Positions 47,201 through 56,880 of a stretch of 64,000 nucleotides of DNA are shown here, piece after piece. Under the pieces are notes generated by a model. That model was not told the origin of the DNA. It searched no databases and saw only the letters and a list, made by a program, of their open reading frames with translations. The stretch lies in contig JAMJFZ010004066.1 of NCBI GenBank assembly GCA_026225945.1, forward strand, positions 1,456,001 to 1,520,000, read 5' to 3'. Each line of letters begins with the position of its first letter. Positions within the stretch are counted from its first letter, which is position 1. This DNA comes from Cricetomys ansorgei (lineage: Eukaryota > Chordata > Mammalia > Rodentia > Nesomyidae). The position numbers and the translations under genes are program-made.

Positions 47201-50200
47201 TCGTCTGAAGTTTTTCACCAACGTATCTCCATACTGCCCAATGATGGGGAACATCTAAGCACAAAACACAACATCTATGGAAACTCAGACCCCAGAAAGA
47301 CAAGTCATCCCGCCATGAGGCAAGGGGTGGGATGTTACAGCGGGTGTCATACTGGGTCCTCTGGGTGTGAAGACAAAAGACCACCTTATAGAGATTGTAA
47401 CTTAGAGAGAGGACCGACCTTGGAAAGGAGCTATAGGCGTGATTTCTACCTGTCCCCAGATTCATTCCTTGAGAAAACTCCCTCTCCATCATCACCTCCT
47501 TGAGTTTCCCACTGGTGAAGGTTGGAGACAGCAGTGTTCGAAGCCTCTTCCATTCTTCATCCTCTGATACGGTGATGGCCTTTTTCATAAATCCCACTGG
47601 GCCTAAACGCTAGAGTTTAAATGGGAAGACAATTTACTCGGAGGAAGCTACGTATACGTACATGTTCATAGCCACAGGAAGTATAGCAAACAGACAGCGC
47701 TTGATTAACAAACGCTCACAGCTCTGAAGCGGCAGGCTCTTGTTTATATACTCAGTACACCCATGTGAAGTTACAACCTATGGAAATATGGGTGTCACTA
47801 ACCCACATGGCGTGCCTTCAGAGTCTTTAAAGTCTCTTCTTAAATGAAAACCTCTCTCTCACAGGGATAAATTGTTCTTCCATGGAAATAGAAAAGAACA
47901 GACGTGCAGCGTCCGTCAAGGCTGGGCAGAGCAGAAATGGATTCAAATGGCCTTGGGATCTAGGGTTAGAGAGATGGCTCAGAGGCTATGAGCACTTGTT
48001 GCTCTTGCAGAGGACCAGGTGGGGGAGAGGGATGACCTCATAGATCGGTGACTAGCACAATTGTCATCAGAGAGGCTTCCTCTGGCAGGTGATCAGAGCA
48101 GATGCAGAGGCCCAGGGCCAAACATCCTGTGAAACTTGTGGAACCCCATGGAAGAGGGGGAGGAGGGACTGTGGGGACCACAGGGGCCAAGGACACCAGG
48201 AGAACAAGCTCCAAAGAGTCAGCTGATCAACATTCTTAGGGGTTCACAGAGACTGAAGCAGCAGACACGGAGCCCGCAGGGGTCCCTAAATATATCATAT
48301 GGTGTATCATATGCTTGTCTGGCTTGATGCTCTTATAAAACTCCTAAAAGTTTGAGTGTGTGTGGAGGGGTGGGGTCTCTGACCCTTTTACCTGCCCTTG
48401 GGACCCTTTTCCTCCTGCCGGATTGCCTTGTGTAGCCTCGATGTAGGGGCTTGTGCTCAGCCCTGTTCCACCTTGTTATGACCTGTTTAAGTGGTAACCC
48501 TGAGAGGCCTGCTCTTTTCTGGGGGGAAGGGGGCGGTAGACCTGAGGGAGAGAGGAAAAAGGGAGGAGCTAGGAGGGATAGAGGGAAGGGAGGATGGGGG
48601 TCAGGGTGAATTTATACAAGAGAAAACAAATTACATAAAGAAGAAGACTCAACACAGTAAAAATATTTACCTCATATTTAGCAATGCATCTATTTCCATT
48701 TTTACCAGAATCTCACAGAAAGCATTTAAATTCAGACAGGACTATTCATAATTTTAATAGAAGGGCAAAGGACCAAGAGCCATTCAAACAATTTTACAAA
48801 ACAAACAAACAGCAGAAGAAATGAATCCACATGATGCCACTCATCAAGAGGGGTTGGCTCCCAAAGAGGGGAGACATGATGGGCAACTGAAAAGAATGGA
48901 TGAGAAGAGTCCCACGCAAGCAATAGGCCTAATAAGTTTTGGCGGGAACAGCTTTTCCGAAAATGGTATTGGGAATTGAGTAGGCATGACATGGTGCACC
49001 AGGAATCTACCTGTCCTTCATATCTCATACCAAAAAAATCATAGGTGTAAATCTATTAGGTTAAACTATATGTTACTGGTTTTTTTTGTTTGTTTGTTTT
49101 TGTTTTGTTTTCAGACAAGGTTTCTCTGTTGTAACTCTGGCTGTTCTGGAACTCACTCTGTAGACCAGGCTGGCCTGGAATTCACAGAGATCTGCCTGCC
49201 CCTGCCTCTGAAATGCTGGGATCAAAGGCGTGCACCACCACCCCCCAGCCACATGTTACTATTTTTAAAAACATAGGAAAGTTTAGCAAAATACTCTCAG
49301 GCTTGCTCCCAAAACACATCCATAAAAATGTATCAGACACTGCCAGGAAGAAAAGACAGGCTTCATGCGGTGATGCCCACACATTTACAAGGGGAAGCTC
49401 CACGGTGAAGACAGTCCGTGTGTTCACTGTGTAGCTGCCACACTAAACAAGATGTGTAACAATGCCCTAAGAGCTATGCGTGTACACACACGGATGAGGG
49501 AACGCCGGTCAGAGACAATGTAAATACTCTCAGCGACAGCAGTACCGATTTCATCTTAATATAACGGCAGGAATAAAAGTGTTTTTACCCTCATGCAAAG
49601 ACATTAGTATTTACAAAAACAGTATAAAGAACACCAAGAACATTCCTGTGCACAACTGCCAGTCCTTACTATGTTTATATAAGTATTTCTGAGTTAAAAT
49701 TTAATGGGAGTAAAACTTTATTTCCTGCAAAGGACACCTACCCGGCGGTTTGTGAAGACGGAGTAGCACTCTTTCACCAGCACCGTTTTGATGATCTCTG
49801 GATCCGTGATAGCCAGTATAGGCTGCCAACCTTCATAAAACCTGAGGTGGGAAAACAGGGTGGACTGAACCCCAGAAGCCAGGTTCTGCAGCTGGAGTCT
49901 CACCCGGGAATCCAGACTCCACCCCTGATGCTGCACAGTCCACGGCCCCCGCTGTACAGAGCACAGCAGTGTGAACCCTTTCTTCTGACCACAGAAGCCA
50001 CTGGCGTCTCAGGAAATGAGGGTAACATGGCTGAGCAGGGAAGAGACACGGACGAAACAGCCCTTCTAAGACACCCGAGTCAGAATAACACGGGAACACT
50101 GGTCAAGGCTAGGTGGGCATGCATGGTTATTACCAATACCGTTCTTGCACTTTAAATATTTCAGCATCCGGATTGGGGGTGTGGCTCAGTGGTAGAACCC

Positions 50201-51334
50201 TTGTCTATCAAATGTGTGGCACTGGGCTTGACCTCCAGAGGCATAAAAAATTAAGAGAAAATGAAATAGATGTTTCCAAAATCAAAACAATGTATCAGGG
50301 AAAACTTAGAGACAAACTATTCAGCGTTTGTAATAATGTCGCAGGAGCAGTTGCTTCCCGGCCACCAGAGGGCAGCCTAGCACGTTCTTGGCATTGGGTC
50401 ACATGGTCTCTATGGCTGTGTCACCTCAGCAGACCTGTGGTCTCTGAGGATGGCTGAGAGGATGAAGAGCCTCCTCCACTTGCTTGTGTCTCTCAGCTCA
50501 ATGGTGCCACCTCCACCAAACCTCTCCCAAACCACCAGCCATTCTGACAGGGAAGGACTGTGACCCTCAGCCTCTCCACAGAATCGTTAAAGACATTAGC
50601 CCAAAGGAGAACACAGTGGCTTACAAAAACCCTACATCTCTTCTTCAAAGTCAGGAGAACTGGACACACAGGAGATATCCATAAATGCTTCTACTAAATT
50701 TAGCTTTTTTAATTGCTATGGGCATTTTTAAAGACTGCATATGAATGAGTTCCCAATCTACTTACATCTCTAGCTTGTCTCTCAGAAGCATACTTTTAAA
50801 TTAACTTAAAGGAGCTCTGGGTTTGACTACAAGTGAATCGGTGCTATGGGTAGATATGATCATGCCTTTCAGAGCACATATTGGAAGGCTTTACGCATTG
50901 GGCACAAAGACATTGAGTCTTGGAGCCCTTGGGCCATCAGCCTGGAGGATATCCCAATAGGCAACACTCCCAGTGGGATTCTTGCTGTTCAAATTAACAC
51001 CCATGACATATTAGACCCTGCAGGGCAACCCTCAAAGGCTTTCTCCATGCAGTGGAGTGCTTTATTCAATAAGTCTACCCAAAGGAAGTTTCCAGAATAC
51101 TCACCCCCATATTTTCCCATACTTTTTATAGCAGTCTGTATCGAATTTCCACAAGCCCTTGGGAGAGAAATAGAGTTAAAGCCATTATTAGCCTGAACAC
51201 AACTAGACTAACTAGGATTTCCTGTCCCTCAGCAGCAAGTTCTTATTAGAGACATCTCAAGGAGCGGGGTGCGGGGGGGGGATTCTCTCAGTGTTGTACC
51301 TATTGGAGGAACTGTCCTTACGGACACGAAGCAG

Positions 51335-51378
<44 letters not shown>

Positions 51379-54300
51379 TCTCTGAAATCCTAGAATACTC
51401 TGGACTGTTCCCTTTACAGGCAGGTCAAGAATCCAAAGGGGAATGTGTGTAAACCTTCCAGGGCAACAAATGCTCTTTCCTCTCCTGGTTCAGCATTTCC
51501 CCCACTTTTGATTAAGAGAGAGATAGAGTAAAGCCAGACTGGGTGGCATATACATGTAACCCTAGCACTCAGGAGAAGGCCGGGGTGGGCTACATATTGA
51601 GGCTTTATCCCAACACCTCAACGAAAGGAAAAAAGAAGATACAAAACTGGCCAAGGAGCAGGGGATAAGGGACTGCAGAAGGTCAGCACTAAACGGGACG
51701 TCTCCTCTGTACAGCAACCACACCTCCCCAGGCGCAGGGATCGCTGCAGAGGAGGGGGCAGAATGACTGCATGAGCCGGGGGTGGTGGTGACCGCAGCAA
51801 AGAGTGTTTTCAGGACCACGGCCGGGCAGTCGCACATGTGGACTCACCGGGGTGTGGGAGCACGCACAAGACCTGAACAAGGACAAGCCAGGCAAAACCC
51901 TGCTGCTCAGAGGGGAGGAGGGCGCCAAGTCCCGCCTGTACCTGAGGAGGTATTGGCAATTGGCCGCTGCTGGGAGAGGCACAGTTAGCTTCATTAGGAG
52001 TGGTAGGTCAGCCATGATTCTGGGTATGGCCACACGGCAGATAGAGGCAGTACAAACTGGACTCCACGGGGTAAAAAATATGTTGGGTAATTAGGGGCGG
52101 AGGGGTGGATCTGGGAGGAGTTGGGCATGAGGAGTGAGTGCAAGCAAAATGCTTTGCATGAAATTGTCAGAAAAACTAATGAAAATTGAGAAGACATACA
52201 CTAGGAAATAGAAAAACTAAGACGTGATTGAAAAGAGAGAAAGTGGAGAGTGAACGGAGACGAAGGGGAGGGAAATCCTGGAGGAACCCGGGAGTAAGTG
52301 ACAGGCAGCCTTTCTACAGGAGGGCGGAGAGAAGGGAACACCAGCTCCGAGTTCTCAAGGCCAAAGGTGATAAAAAGAAACGTTCTATCCTGATGTAATG
52401 GCTGTGACTTAGCAGTGCCGAAGAAGGTTCTGGAAAGGGGATGTGCTGGGGGTGATGACGAAAGCGCTGTCTTCATGGGGAATGACCTGACAGCGTTCTC
52501 AGGCAGGCTCGAGGCGATGGAGGTCTCGTCCAGTCCTCAGGCCTGCAGTAAACATCTAACTTAAGTCTTAGAAGCTGACAGCAACTGGAGTGTTTGGGGA
52601 AGGAAATCGTAGCAGAGAGCAGTCCTCTCACAGGCCCTTCTGATGCCGCCAGCAGCTGAGCTTCTTATAGTCCCTTCTGACACCAGCCGTGGCGAGACCA
52701 GGCAAGCCACGAAGAATCGGCCGAACTTCGCATCCGTGTGGCACTGGGGTGCACTTTCAGTGGCTCTAAAGTTTTGGTAAAATCAAGTGATGATTCTATA
52801 AAAGAGTCCACCTTTGCTTGGAAAAGCAAAATTCATTTACTCTGTGGTATCTGAGGGCGAGAGACAAGCAGCATCCTGCCTCAGCCAGTCACGCCGGCTC
52901 AGACTGGTCCTCCAGGTGCCTCCTCGGAGGAAAAGAACCACGCAGAACACCGTTATTCTGCAAACTCCCAAAGATCCTGGGTACTGAAAGACCCAGGGAT
53001 GAAGCCACTGAAGCAACCGCAGGGATGGAGGAGTCCTGAGAGGTTTCTGCTAAGTGGGACTCCCCTAAAGGTTAACCCGCAGGCAACCTGGTACTCGGAT
53101 GCTGCAGAGCTCACCAGCCAGAAGACAGCAAATGCTCAGTCCAGGTGTGAAGAAGAACATTCTAGTCTAGAGCACACGGGCTGGTGAGGAGCCACTGTGA
53201 CCAGGTGTGACCAGGCATGCTTTCCCATGAGTGCCGGTCAAGGACACCTGTGTCTTCCTGGAGGCTTCGCTAGGCAAAACCCCAGACTTCTCCTGCTCCT
53301 CACAAAGTGTGAGATGATGACCAGAACACCAGGGTCTAATGTGTCTGTGATCATGACGTTCTAACTGAAGCAAGCTGGAAGCTCCAGACGGATGTCAGAA
53401 AATCCTAAAGGGAAGCCCGCGCACTCTCCCGGTTGGACACACAGTTCCTGACACTCTGAAACCCAGACTTCCTCCCGAGGACTGATGTTTGCCTCTGTGG
53501 ATGTGATCCATAAACGGTTACATAAGAAATAAGGAGAAGAGGAAGAGATCAAACAGTACTCACACTTCGGTAGCCCAAAATGGTGCCCAAAAAAGGCAGA
53601 GGGTTGGGTCCAGGAATCCCGAGCTTCTTAAAAACCCCATGAGAAGAGGTTCCATATCTGTAAAGTAAAAGAGAAAGCAAGGAGCATTTTGGCGTGGTCC
53701 AGCAACTGAGACCTGCCCTCAAGATCTATACTAGCTGTCTTCTCTAAAAACACAGCACTGAGTGGGAAATGTAAGACTAGATATTACAAGGTTAAGAGAG
53801 AGAGAGAGAGAGAGACAGAGGGAGGGGGGAGAAGGAATGAACCTGAGTTATCTAAAGGGAAAGGTATTTAGGGTGAGGGTTGCAGAGAAGGGAGACTAGT
53901 GGATGCCTCTCCTCCTGCGATGTCCTGGGTGCATGATGGGACTTTGTATAAAGCATGTCGGGGAATGAGAGAGAGCAATAGGTATATGTACACACAGGAG
54001 ACAAGACTCACACACACCACTGCATGTGGAAAAGTGGCAGCAAGGAATAGCAAAGGACTAGGCAATTTCCATTGTCTAGGGATTCCCAAGATTCTGGCTG
54101 TGGTGGCCAATTGTTGGTAAGTTCTCTGATTTGATGCTGATCAGTTTTGGTGCCGACCGAGAGCCAACTATATTATCATCCCCAGAGACAGTCTTGTCAA
54201 AACCCTCCCAGCCATAAGCTGAGAGTTCTGGGTGGGCGCTCAAGGGATCAGTGGTAATGTCAGTAGGAACTACATACGTGTTGATTTCAGCTTCCCCTCC

Positions 54301-54470
54301 TTGAGCTCTTTGGGGGTTCCAGCAGGAAAAAGAAAGGGGGGCTGGATATCACCCCAACTGCAGTTACAGATAGGAGGAGGATCCTGAACAGCTACTCACA
54401 GGTAGATGAGCAACAGGCTAGTAGCCAGCAGCACCCAGGTTTCCATGGAGAGGTGGGGGACCAGCTCCAT
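35205..54470 (-). CDS. Cyp3a: Cytochrome P450 subfamily 3A gene, complete, 13 exons
   Basis: CYP3A enzymes are endoplasmic-reticulum, haem-thiolate monooxygenases that hydroxylate steroids, bile acids and drugs using electrons from NADPH-P450 reductase. The CDS joins, on the complement, 54470-54400, 53657-53564, 51157-51105, 49841-49742, 47609-47496, 47254-47166, 46242-46094, 43425-43298, 42278-42212, 40825-40665, 38245-38019, 36982-36820 and 35279-35205: 1491 bases, 496 residues. Exons 1-12 are 71, 94, 53, 100, 114, 89, 149, 128, 67, 161, 227 and 163 bases, the CYP3A pattern, all with GT-AG borders and an open frame. Visible motifs are an N-terminal membrane anchor (about 1-25), a Pro-rich hinge [10 protein letters not shown], helix-I AGYEAT (305-310), ExxR (E362-R365), PERF (416-419) and haem ligand Cys442 in [10 protein letters not shown]. 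Residue 309 is Ala where most CYP3As have Thr, and the C terminus stops about seven residues short of the usual 503. Overall the sequence recalls mouse Cyp3a25; orthology is not proven. No disabling mutation was found. Confidence 0.93.
36820..36982 (-). CDS. Cyp3a: Cyp3a exon 12 (haem-binding loop)
   Basis: A 163-base exon covering residues 418-472. It holds the haem-thiolate signature [10 protein letters not shown] with Cys442 as axial ligand, followed by helix L. The acceptor is TCCCCAG and the donor GTGAGG. Confidence 0.95.
37151..37320 (+). mobile_element. B2 SINE in Cyp3a intron 11
   Basis: 'aggggctggagaggatggctcagcagttaagagcactggctgcttcaccagagggtctgggttcagttccc', with an A-rich tail. 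Confidence 0.9.
38019..38245 (-). CDS. Cyp3a: Cyp3a exon 11 (helix K, ExxR)
   Basis: A 227-base exon covering residues 343-417, with [16 protein letters not shown] (ExxR), the [17 protein letters not shown] strand and the start of PERF. The acceptor is TTCCCAG. The exon ends GAAAG/GTACAG, splitting the PERF arginine codon. Confidence 0.95.
38500..38628 (+). repeat. Compound AAAT/'acatatgacc' tandem repeat in intron 10
   Basis: Runs of AAAT/AAATA alternate with the decamer ACATATGACC in units of about 26-30 bases, repeated four to five times. The number of tetramers varies between units, so it is a tetranucleotide run caught in a larger tandem repeat. Confidence 0.85.
39208..39420 (+). mobile_element. 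B2 SINE in Cyp3a intron 10
   Basis: A full-looking B2 from 'aagggctggagagatggctccatggttaagagc' to a tail of (AAAAT)n repeats. Confidence 0.9.
39943..39960 (+). promoter_or_regulatory. CTCF-type motif in Cyp3a intron 10
   Basis: GGTCAGCAGAGGGCGCTG fits the CTCF core on the plus strand, pointing right. It is not inside a SINE I can recognise. Confidence 0.5.
40440..40592 (+). mobile_element. B1 SINE in Cyp3a intron 10
   Basis: Sense: 'ggacagtggtagcacatgcctttagtcccagcacttgagaggcagagacag', with an A-rich end. It lies about 75 bases below the exon 10 donor. Confidence 0.85.
40665..40825 (-). CDS. Cyp3a: Cyp3a exon 10 (helix I)
   Basis: A 161-base exon covering residues 289-342. It holds the oxygen-activation motif [12 protein letters not shown], in which the acid E308 is kept but residue 309 is Ala. 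The acceptor is CTTTTAG and the donor GTCAGT. Confidence 0.94.
41099..41432 (+). mobile_element. URR1-like DNA element in Cyp3a intron 9
   Basis: Carries 'gggttatcttaagttaattggtgtgagaagacccatcttcactgtgggtgggaccattcc' and a 'tttgtcacagtaacaagacgagtgactgagacag' end. It is related to the other two elements but from a different subfamily. Confidence 0.65.
42212..42278 (-). CDS. Cyp3a: Cyp3a exon 9
   Basis: A 67-base exon covering residues 267-288 ([20 protein letters not shown]), start of the helix H-I region. The acceptor is TTCCAG and the donor GTAACC. Confidence 0.93.
43298..43425 (-). CDS. Cyp3a: Cyp3a exon 8
   Basis: A 128-base exon covering residues 224-266 (F-G region), including [20 protein letters not shown]. 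The acceptor is CTCTGTAG and the donor GTAAAG. This is the substrate-access region, so divergence here is likely to matter for specificity. Confidence 0.93.
43608..43815 (+). mobile_element. B2 SINE in Cyp3a intron 7
   Basis: 'gggatggagagatggctaagtggttaagagcatttgctgc...acccaagttcagtttcctagaacc', with an A-rich tail. Confidence 0.85.
44336..44480 (+). mobile_element. B1 SINE in Cyp3a intron 7
   Basis: 'gggagcgcacacctgtaatcccagcactctagagg...gacagccagggctagatagaccctctctc'; a short piece of the middle is deleted. Confidence 0.8.
45171..45315 (-). mobile_element. B2 SINE in Cyp3a intron 7
   Basis: Antisense: 'gattctgggaattgaacccgggtcttctaggagagcagccagtgctcctaatcgctgaaccatc'. Confidence 0.8.
45540..46060 (+). 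mobile_element. Old L1 3' fragment in Cyp3a intron 7
   Basis: Shows 'acaacaccccaaacctgagaatgacttgagtggccatcagatgg' and 'gacaatggtgatgggtgcccattgctttgtg', the ancient mammalian L1 3' pattern. Confidence 0.6.
46094..46242 (-). CDS. Cyp3a: Cyp3a exon 7
   Basis: A 149-base exon covering residues 174-223, including [20 protein letters not shown] and the [12 protein letters not shown] stretch. Its first 32 bases and its acceptor form the innermost copy of the tandem array upstream. This copy is assigned because only here does the reading frame continue into the rest of the exon, to the GTAAGT donor. Confidence 0.92.
46211..46990 (-). repeat. 12-copy 64/66-bp minisatellite built from the exon 7 splice acceptor
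   Basis: Units start at 46211, 46277, 46343, 46407, 46473, 46537, 46603, 46669, 46733, 46799, 46863 and 46927, the last one diverged. Unit lengths run 66, 66, 64, 66, 64, 66, 66, 64, 66, 64, 64. On the minus strand each unit contains a pyrimidine tract, CTCAG, and then the first ~32 bases of exon 7. The 66-bp type keeps the exon version ('catccatgctg' on plus); the 64-bp type has 'catccrcagtg'. The innermost unit overlaps the real exon 7, and the others fill most of intron 6. Confidence 0.95.
47166..47254 (-). CDS. Cyp3a: Cyp3a exon 6
   Basis: An 89-base exon starting [20 protein letters not shown], residues 145-173, with two bases of the next codon. The donor GTAAGT opens intron 6, which contains the splice-acceptor minisatellite. 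Confidence 0.93.
47496..47609 (-). CDS. Cyp3a: Cyp3a exon 5
   Basis: A 114-base exon covering residues 107-144, with the B-C region ([20 protein letters not shown]) and the CYP3A-conserved [13 protein letters not shown]. The donor is GTGATG, a weaker match than the other sites. Confidence 0.94.
48060..48660 (+). mobile_element. Rodent L1 3' end in Cyp3a intron 4
   Basis: L1 3'UTR wording is visible: 'ggggccaaggacaccaggagaacaagctccaaagag', 'ggggttcacagagactgaagcagcag', 'ttccaccttgttatgacctg' and 'ctgagaggcctgctcttttctg', followed by a GA-rich terminal region. Confidence 0.7.
49080..49252 (-). mobile_element. B1 SINE in Cyp3a intron 4
   Basis: Antisense: 'agacaaggtttctctgttgtaactctggctgttctggaactcactctgtagaccaggctggcc'. 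Confidence 0.9.
49742..49841 (-). CDS. Cyp3a: Cyp3a exon 4
   Basis: A 100-base exon covering residues 73-106, including [20 protein letters not shown] and [11 protein letters not shown]. The acceptor is CACCTCAG and the donor GTAGGT. Confidence 0.94.
50167..50275 (+). mobile_element. ID-type SINE in Cyp3a intron 3
   Basis: 'ggattgggggtgtggctcagtggtagaacccttgtc' is the alanine-tRNA/BC1-related ID head, with an A-rich tail. It is a SINE, not a tRNA gene. Confidence 0.75.
50360..50376 (+). promoter_or_regulatory. CTCF-type motif in Cyp3a intron 3
   Basis: GGCCACCAGAGGGCAGC is a near-consensus CTCF core on the plus strand, pointing right. It is about 100 bases downstream of an ID-type SINE. Confidence 0.65.
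51105..51157 (-). CDS. Cyp3a: Cyp3a exon 3
   Basis: A 53-base exon covering residues 56-72 ([17 protein letters not shown]), with two bases of codon 73. The acceptor is CCCAAG and the donor GTGAGT. It is too short to stand out as an open frame. Confidence 0.92.
51336..51375 (+). repeat. (GT)n microsatellite in Cyp3a intron 2
   Basis: About 20 uninterrupted GT dinucleotides. Confidence 0.95.
51950..52200 (+). mobile_element. L1 3' terminal fragment in Cyp3a intron 2
   Basis: Ends 'ggtggatctgggaggagttgggcatgagg...aaatgctttgcatgaaattgtcagaaaaactaatgaaaat', typical of a rodent L1 3' terminus. Confidence 0.65.
53564..53657 (-). CDS. Cyp3a: Cyp3a exon 2
   Basis: This 94-base exon covers residues 24-55, with the start-transfer/proline-rich hinge ([14 protein letters not shown]). 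It follows acceptor TTTACAG and precedes donor GTGAGT. Its last residues, GYRS, replace the more usual Y-Q-K. Confidence 0.93.
54400..54470 (-). CDS. Cyp3a: Cyp3a exon 1 (coding part)
   Basis: The coding part encodes [20 protein letters not shown] and a few further hydrophobic residues, the signal-anchor. ATG at 54470 is chosen because CYP3A proteins start eight residues before the METW motif; a second in-frame ATG lies at 54446. The donor is GTGAGT. Confidence 0.93.
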
Positions 54471-54577
54471 CTCAGCTTTTCTTCAGCAGTTCTGATCTCC
54501 CAAGCTTCCCTCCCAGCTGAGAGTCTTGGTGAGCACCCCTGCTGGGCTCAGCTGAGGTCCAATGAGACCAGTCTAGA

Positions 54578-54584
54578 GTATATG
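54578..54584 (-). promoter_or_regulatory. Cyp3a: TATA-like box of Cyp3a
   Basis: CATATAC on the minus strand lies 108 bases before the ATG. It predicts a start near 54550 and a 5'UTR of about 80 bases, normal for CYP3A. Confidence 0.5.
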
Positions 54585-54711
54585 TTTGCTGGGAAAGGAG
54601 GAGGGTTCAGGGCTCAGCCAGTAGAAGGGCCACCTCTGAACTGCCAGAACTTGGAAGCCTGCATTGGCCTTTTTAGTGACAGCCATCAAGAGTTCACGCA
54701 CAGTCTTACTC

Positions 54712-54729
54712 TGACCTCCTCTAGGTTCA
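54712..54729 (-). promoter_or_regulatory. Cyp3a: ER6 nuclear-receptor element of the Cyp3a promoter
   Basis: The minus strand reads TGAACC-TAGAGG-AGGTCA: an everted repeat of two hexamers with a six-base spacer. It is one base off the half-site pair of the CYP3A4 proximal ER6. PXR/RXR and CAR/RXR bind such elements for drug and bile-acid induction. It lies about 130 bases upstream of the TATA-like box, as in other CYP3A genes. Confidence 0.75.
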
Positions 54730-55315
54730 TTTCTGGGTGAATATTTGATTTTTCAGAAACTCAAATAAGCCGACTGGCTTTAAATGTCCTCGAATTTGCA
54801 GATATCTTCTATGTGTGTTCTCATTTGAAAACACACTGAAACCATACAAATAAACTATGTGTACAAATCCTTACCAGATCAAGGTCCTGCTTTTTGCTTG
54901 ATGTGTGTACACAGAGGGCAGGTGTCTTCCTTTGTCGCTTTCCATCTTAGTTGTCAAGACAGGATCTACTGTGGAAGCTGGCGCTGCCATTTCAGCTGGA
55001 CCGGCTGGGGAGCAAGGCCCTGGGAACCACCTCTTTCTGCTACACGCCTTTCCTCCCACTTCCGGAGTTACAGACACTTGCCACCTGCCCAGTGATTATG
55101 TGGGTGTGGGTACTAGAAATTTTAACTTGGGTCCCCTTTCACAGCAAACTTGCCTAGAGTCATTTCCATAGCCCCAAAGTTCCTATTCCTATAAGGTTCC
55201 CAAATGCCCTGTAAGACATGAAATTATCTGTCAAAACACAACTCAGACAGAATATGAGCCTGGCAGAGTCATTTCTGACCAGGCCCCTCCAACAGGAAGA
55301 ATCACTGTATATGCT

Positions 55316-55715
55316 GGCCAGTTTATGTCAACCTGACACAAACTAGAGTCACTGGAGAGGAAGGAGCCGCAGCTGAGAAAAGACCTCCATAGATCTGGTT
55401 GTAAGCAAGCCTGTAGGGCATTTTCTTAATTAGTGATGGGTGGGAGGGCTTGGTTCATTGTGGGCGGTGCCATCCCTGGGCAGGTGGTCCTTGGTTCTAT
55501 AAGAAAGCAGGCTGAGCAAGCCACGAGGAGCAAGCCAGTGAGCAGCACCCCTCCATGGCCTCTGCATCAGTCCTGCCTCCAGGTTCCTGCCCTGTTTGAG
55601 TTCCTGTCCTGATTTCCTTTGATGATGAACAGTGAGCCAAGCAAACCCCTTGCTCCCCAAGACGCTTTGATCATGGTGTTCCATCGCAGCAACAGTAACC
55701 CTCACTAAGAAACCC
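55316..55715 (+). mobile_element. URR1-like nonautonomous hAT-Charlie DNA element
   Basis: It contains 'ggccagtttatgtcaacctgacacaaactagagtcac', 'gcaagcctgtagggcattttcttaattagtgatggg', 'aagaaagcaggctgagcaagcc' and 'atcatggtgttccatcgcagcaacagtaaccctcactaag'. These match my memory of the rodent URR1 consensus. Confidence 0.75.
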
Positions 55716-56654
55716 TACTTCTGATTACTTTGTTCCTCTGTACAGAAAACGATCGGCTTTCTCTCTAAACTTTATCACTATTGGGGGTTTCCATGCGTGT
55801 TTTTCTTGCCAAACTGTGAGATCGTCGAGAGATTGTCTCGATGTCATTCCCGTTACGTCTCCAGGGCCTCGCTGAACACTTTGTGTCTAGCGGACATCCT
55901 GACAGGTGAGTCGAACTGGACCTACATATCGCCTGGCCATTTTAAACTTCCCAAACTGCTAATGCAAGATGAATGGCCACTGTCAGAGCTATCCCCACTG
56001 CGAGGTCAGGCGAATCCTCCAGGATTCTTTGGTCAAGTGGTCCCTGTAGAAAAGACCTCAAATGGACGGCACAGAAGTCGATGGATTCGCTAAGCGGTAT
56101 ATAGCAGCCTCTCAAACGACCCTGTCATGGACTGCAAACTAGACACAGCACTGACCGAGATGTGCGCCCATCAGTCTGAGGAACTACACGTCTTAAGAAC
56201 AGTCAGTGAAAGAGAGGCAAGCATCAGCATTCACGCCCAGGCACCTCAGCCGCCAATGGCAAGGAAGTTGTCGCTGAGGACAGATGCACACGCAGCAGCC
56301 TAAACTCCTCCAGCAGGGAGGCTTTACTTTTCTCTGGAGTAACAGAGATCAGAGCCGATGGGTTCTAGCCTTTTGTGAATGGGCGATGATGGAAATGGGC
56401 GCAGAGAACACATTGGCAGGTGGTGGGGACGAGCTGCTAACGGCTGTCTGTGCCACCTGTGGGTCCCATCACACTCCTAGTGGGGAGCAGCCGGCACTTG
56501 GGGGTTCAGAAATCACACCGCACCGTGGTCGTCACCCAGACCCGCGATGTCTGTACGCTTAGTAAGGGGAGTGAAGGAACGCATGACAAACGTGAACGCC
56601 CCACCGCTCGTCACTCAGTATAGACTCAAGACACTTGTGCTTGTCTGCATCAGT

Positions 56655-56880
56655 TCTGCTTTTTATAAATAGCGTTTTTAAATTATGCATATGTGGCTGG
56701 GGGAGGTTCTGGTACATGCGTACCAATGCAGTTGCCTGAGGAAGCCAGAAGGTGTCAGATCCCCTGGGGCCACAGTAACAGGCAGTTGTGAGCCTCTCCG
56801 TTGCGGGTGCTGGAAACCAAACTCGGATCCCCGGCAAGGGCAGTACAAGCTTTAGCCCCCGGGTCATCTCTCCAGCCTCT
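56655..56880 (-). mobile_element. B3/B2-type SINE
   Basis: Antisense: 'gcctgaggaagccagaaggtgtcagatcccctggggccacagtaacaggcagttgtgagcc...catctctccagcctc'. Confidence 0.75.

Larger units (their letters stand above)
47255..54399 (-). other. Cyp3a: Cyp3a introns 1-5
   Basis: Intron 4 (47610-49741) carries an L1 3' fragment and a B1. Intron 3 (49842-51104) has an ID-like SINE and a CTCF-type motif. Intron 2 (51158-53563) has (GT)n at 51336-51375 and an L1 3' end. Intron 1 (53658-54399) has a short (GA)n at about 53795-53818. Confidence 0.75.

Noticed and set aside
47109..47597. 162-codon open frame covering exons 5 and 6 of Cyp3a
   Set aside because: Only the part within 47496-47609 (exon 5) is in the CYP3A frame. 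The remainder is read-through of intron 5 and out-of-frame exon 6.
50167..50275. tRNA gene
   Set aside because: The A/B-box-like text belongs to an ID SINE with an A-rich tail and lacks a complete cloverleaf.
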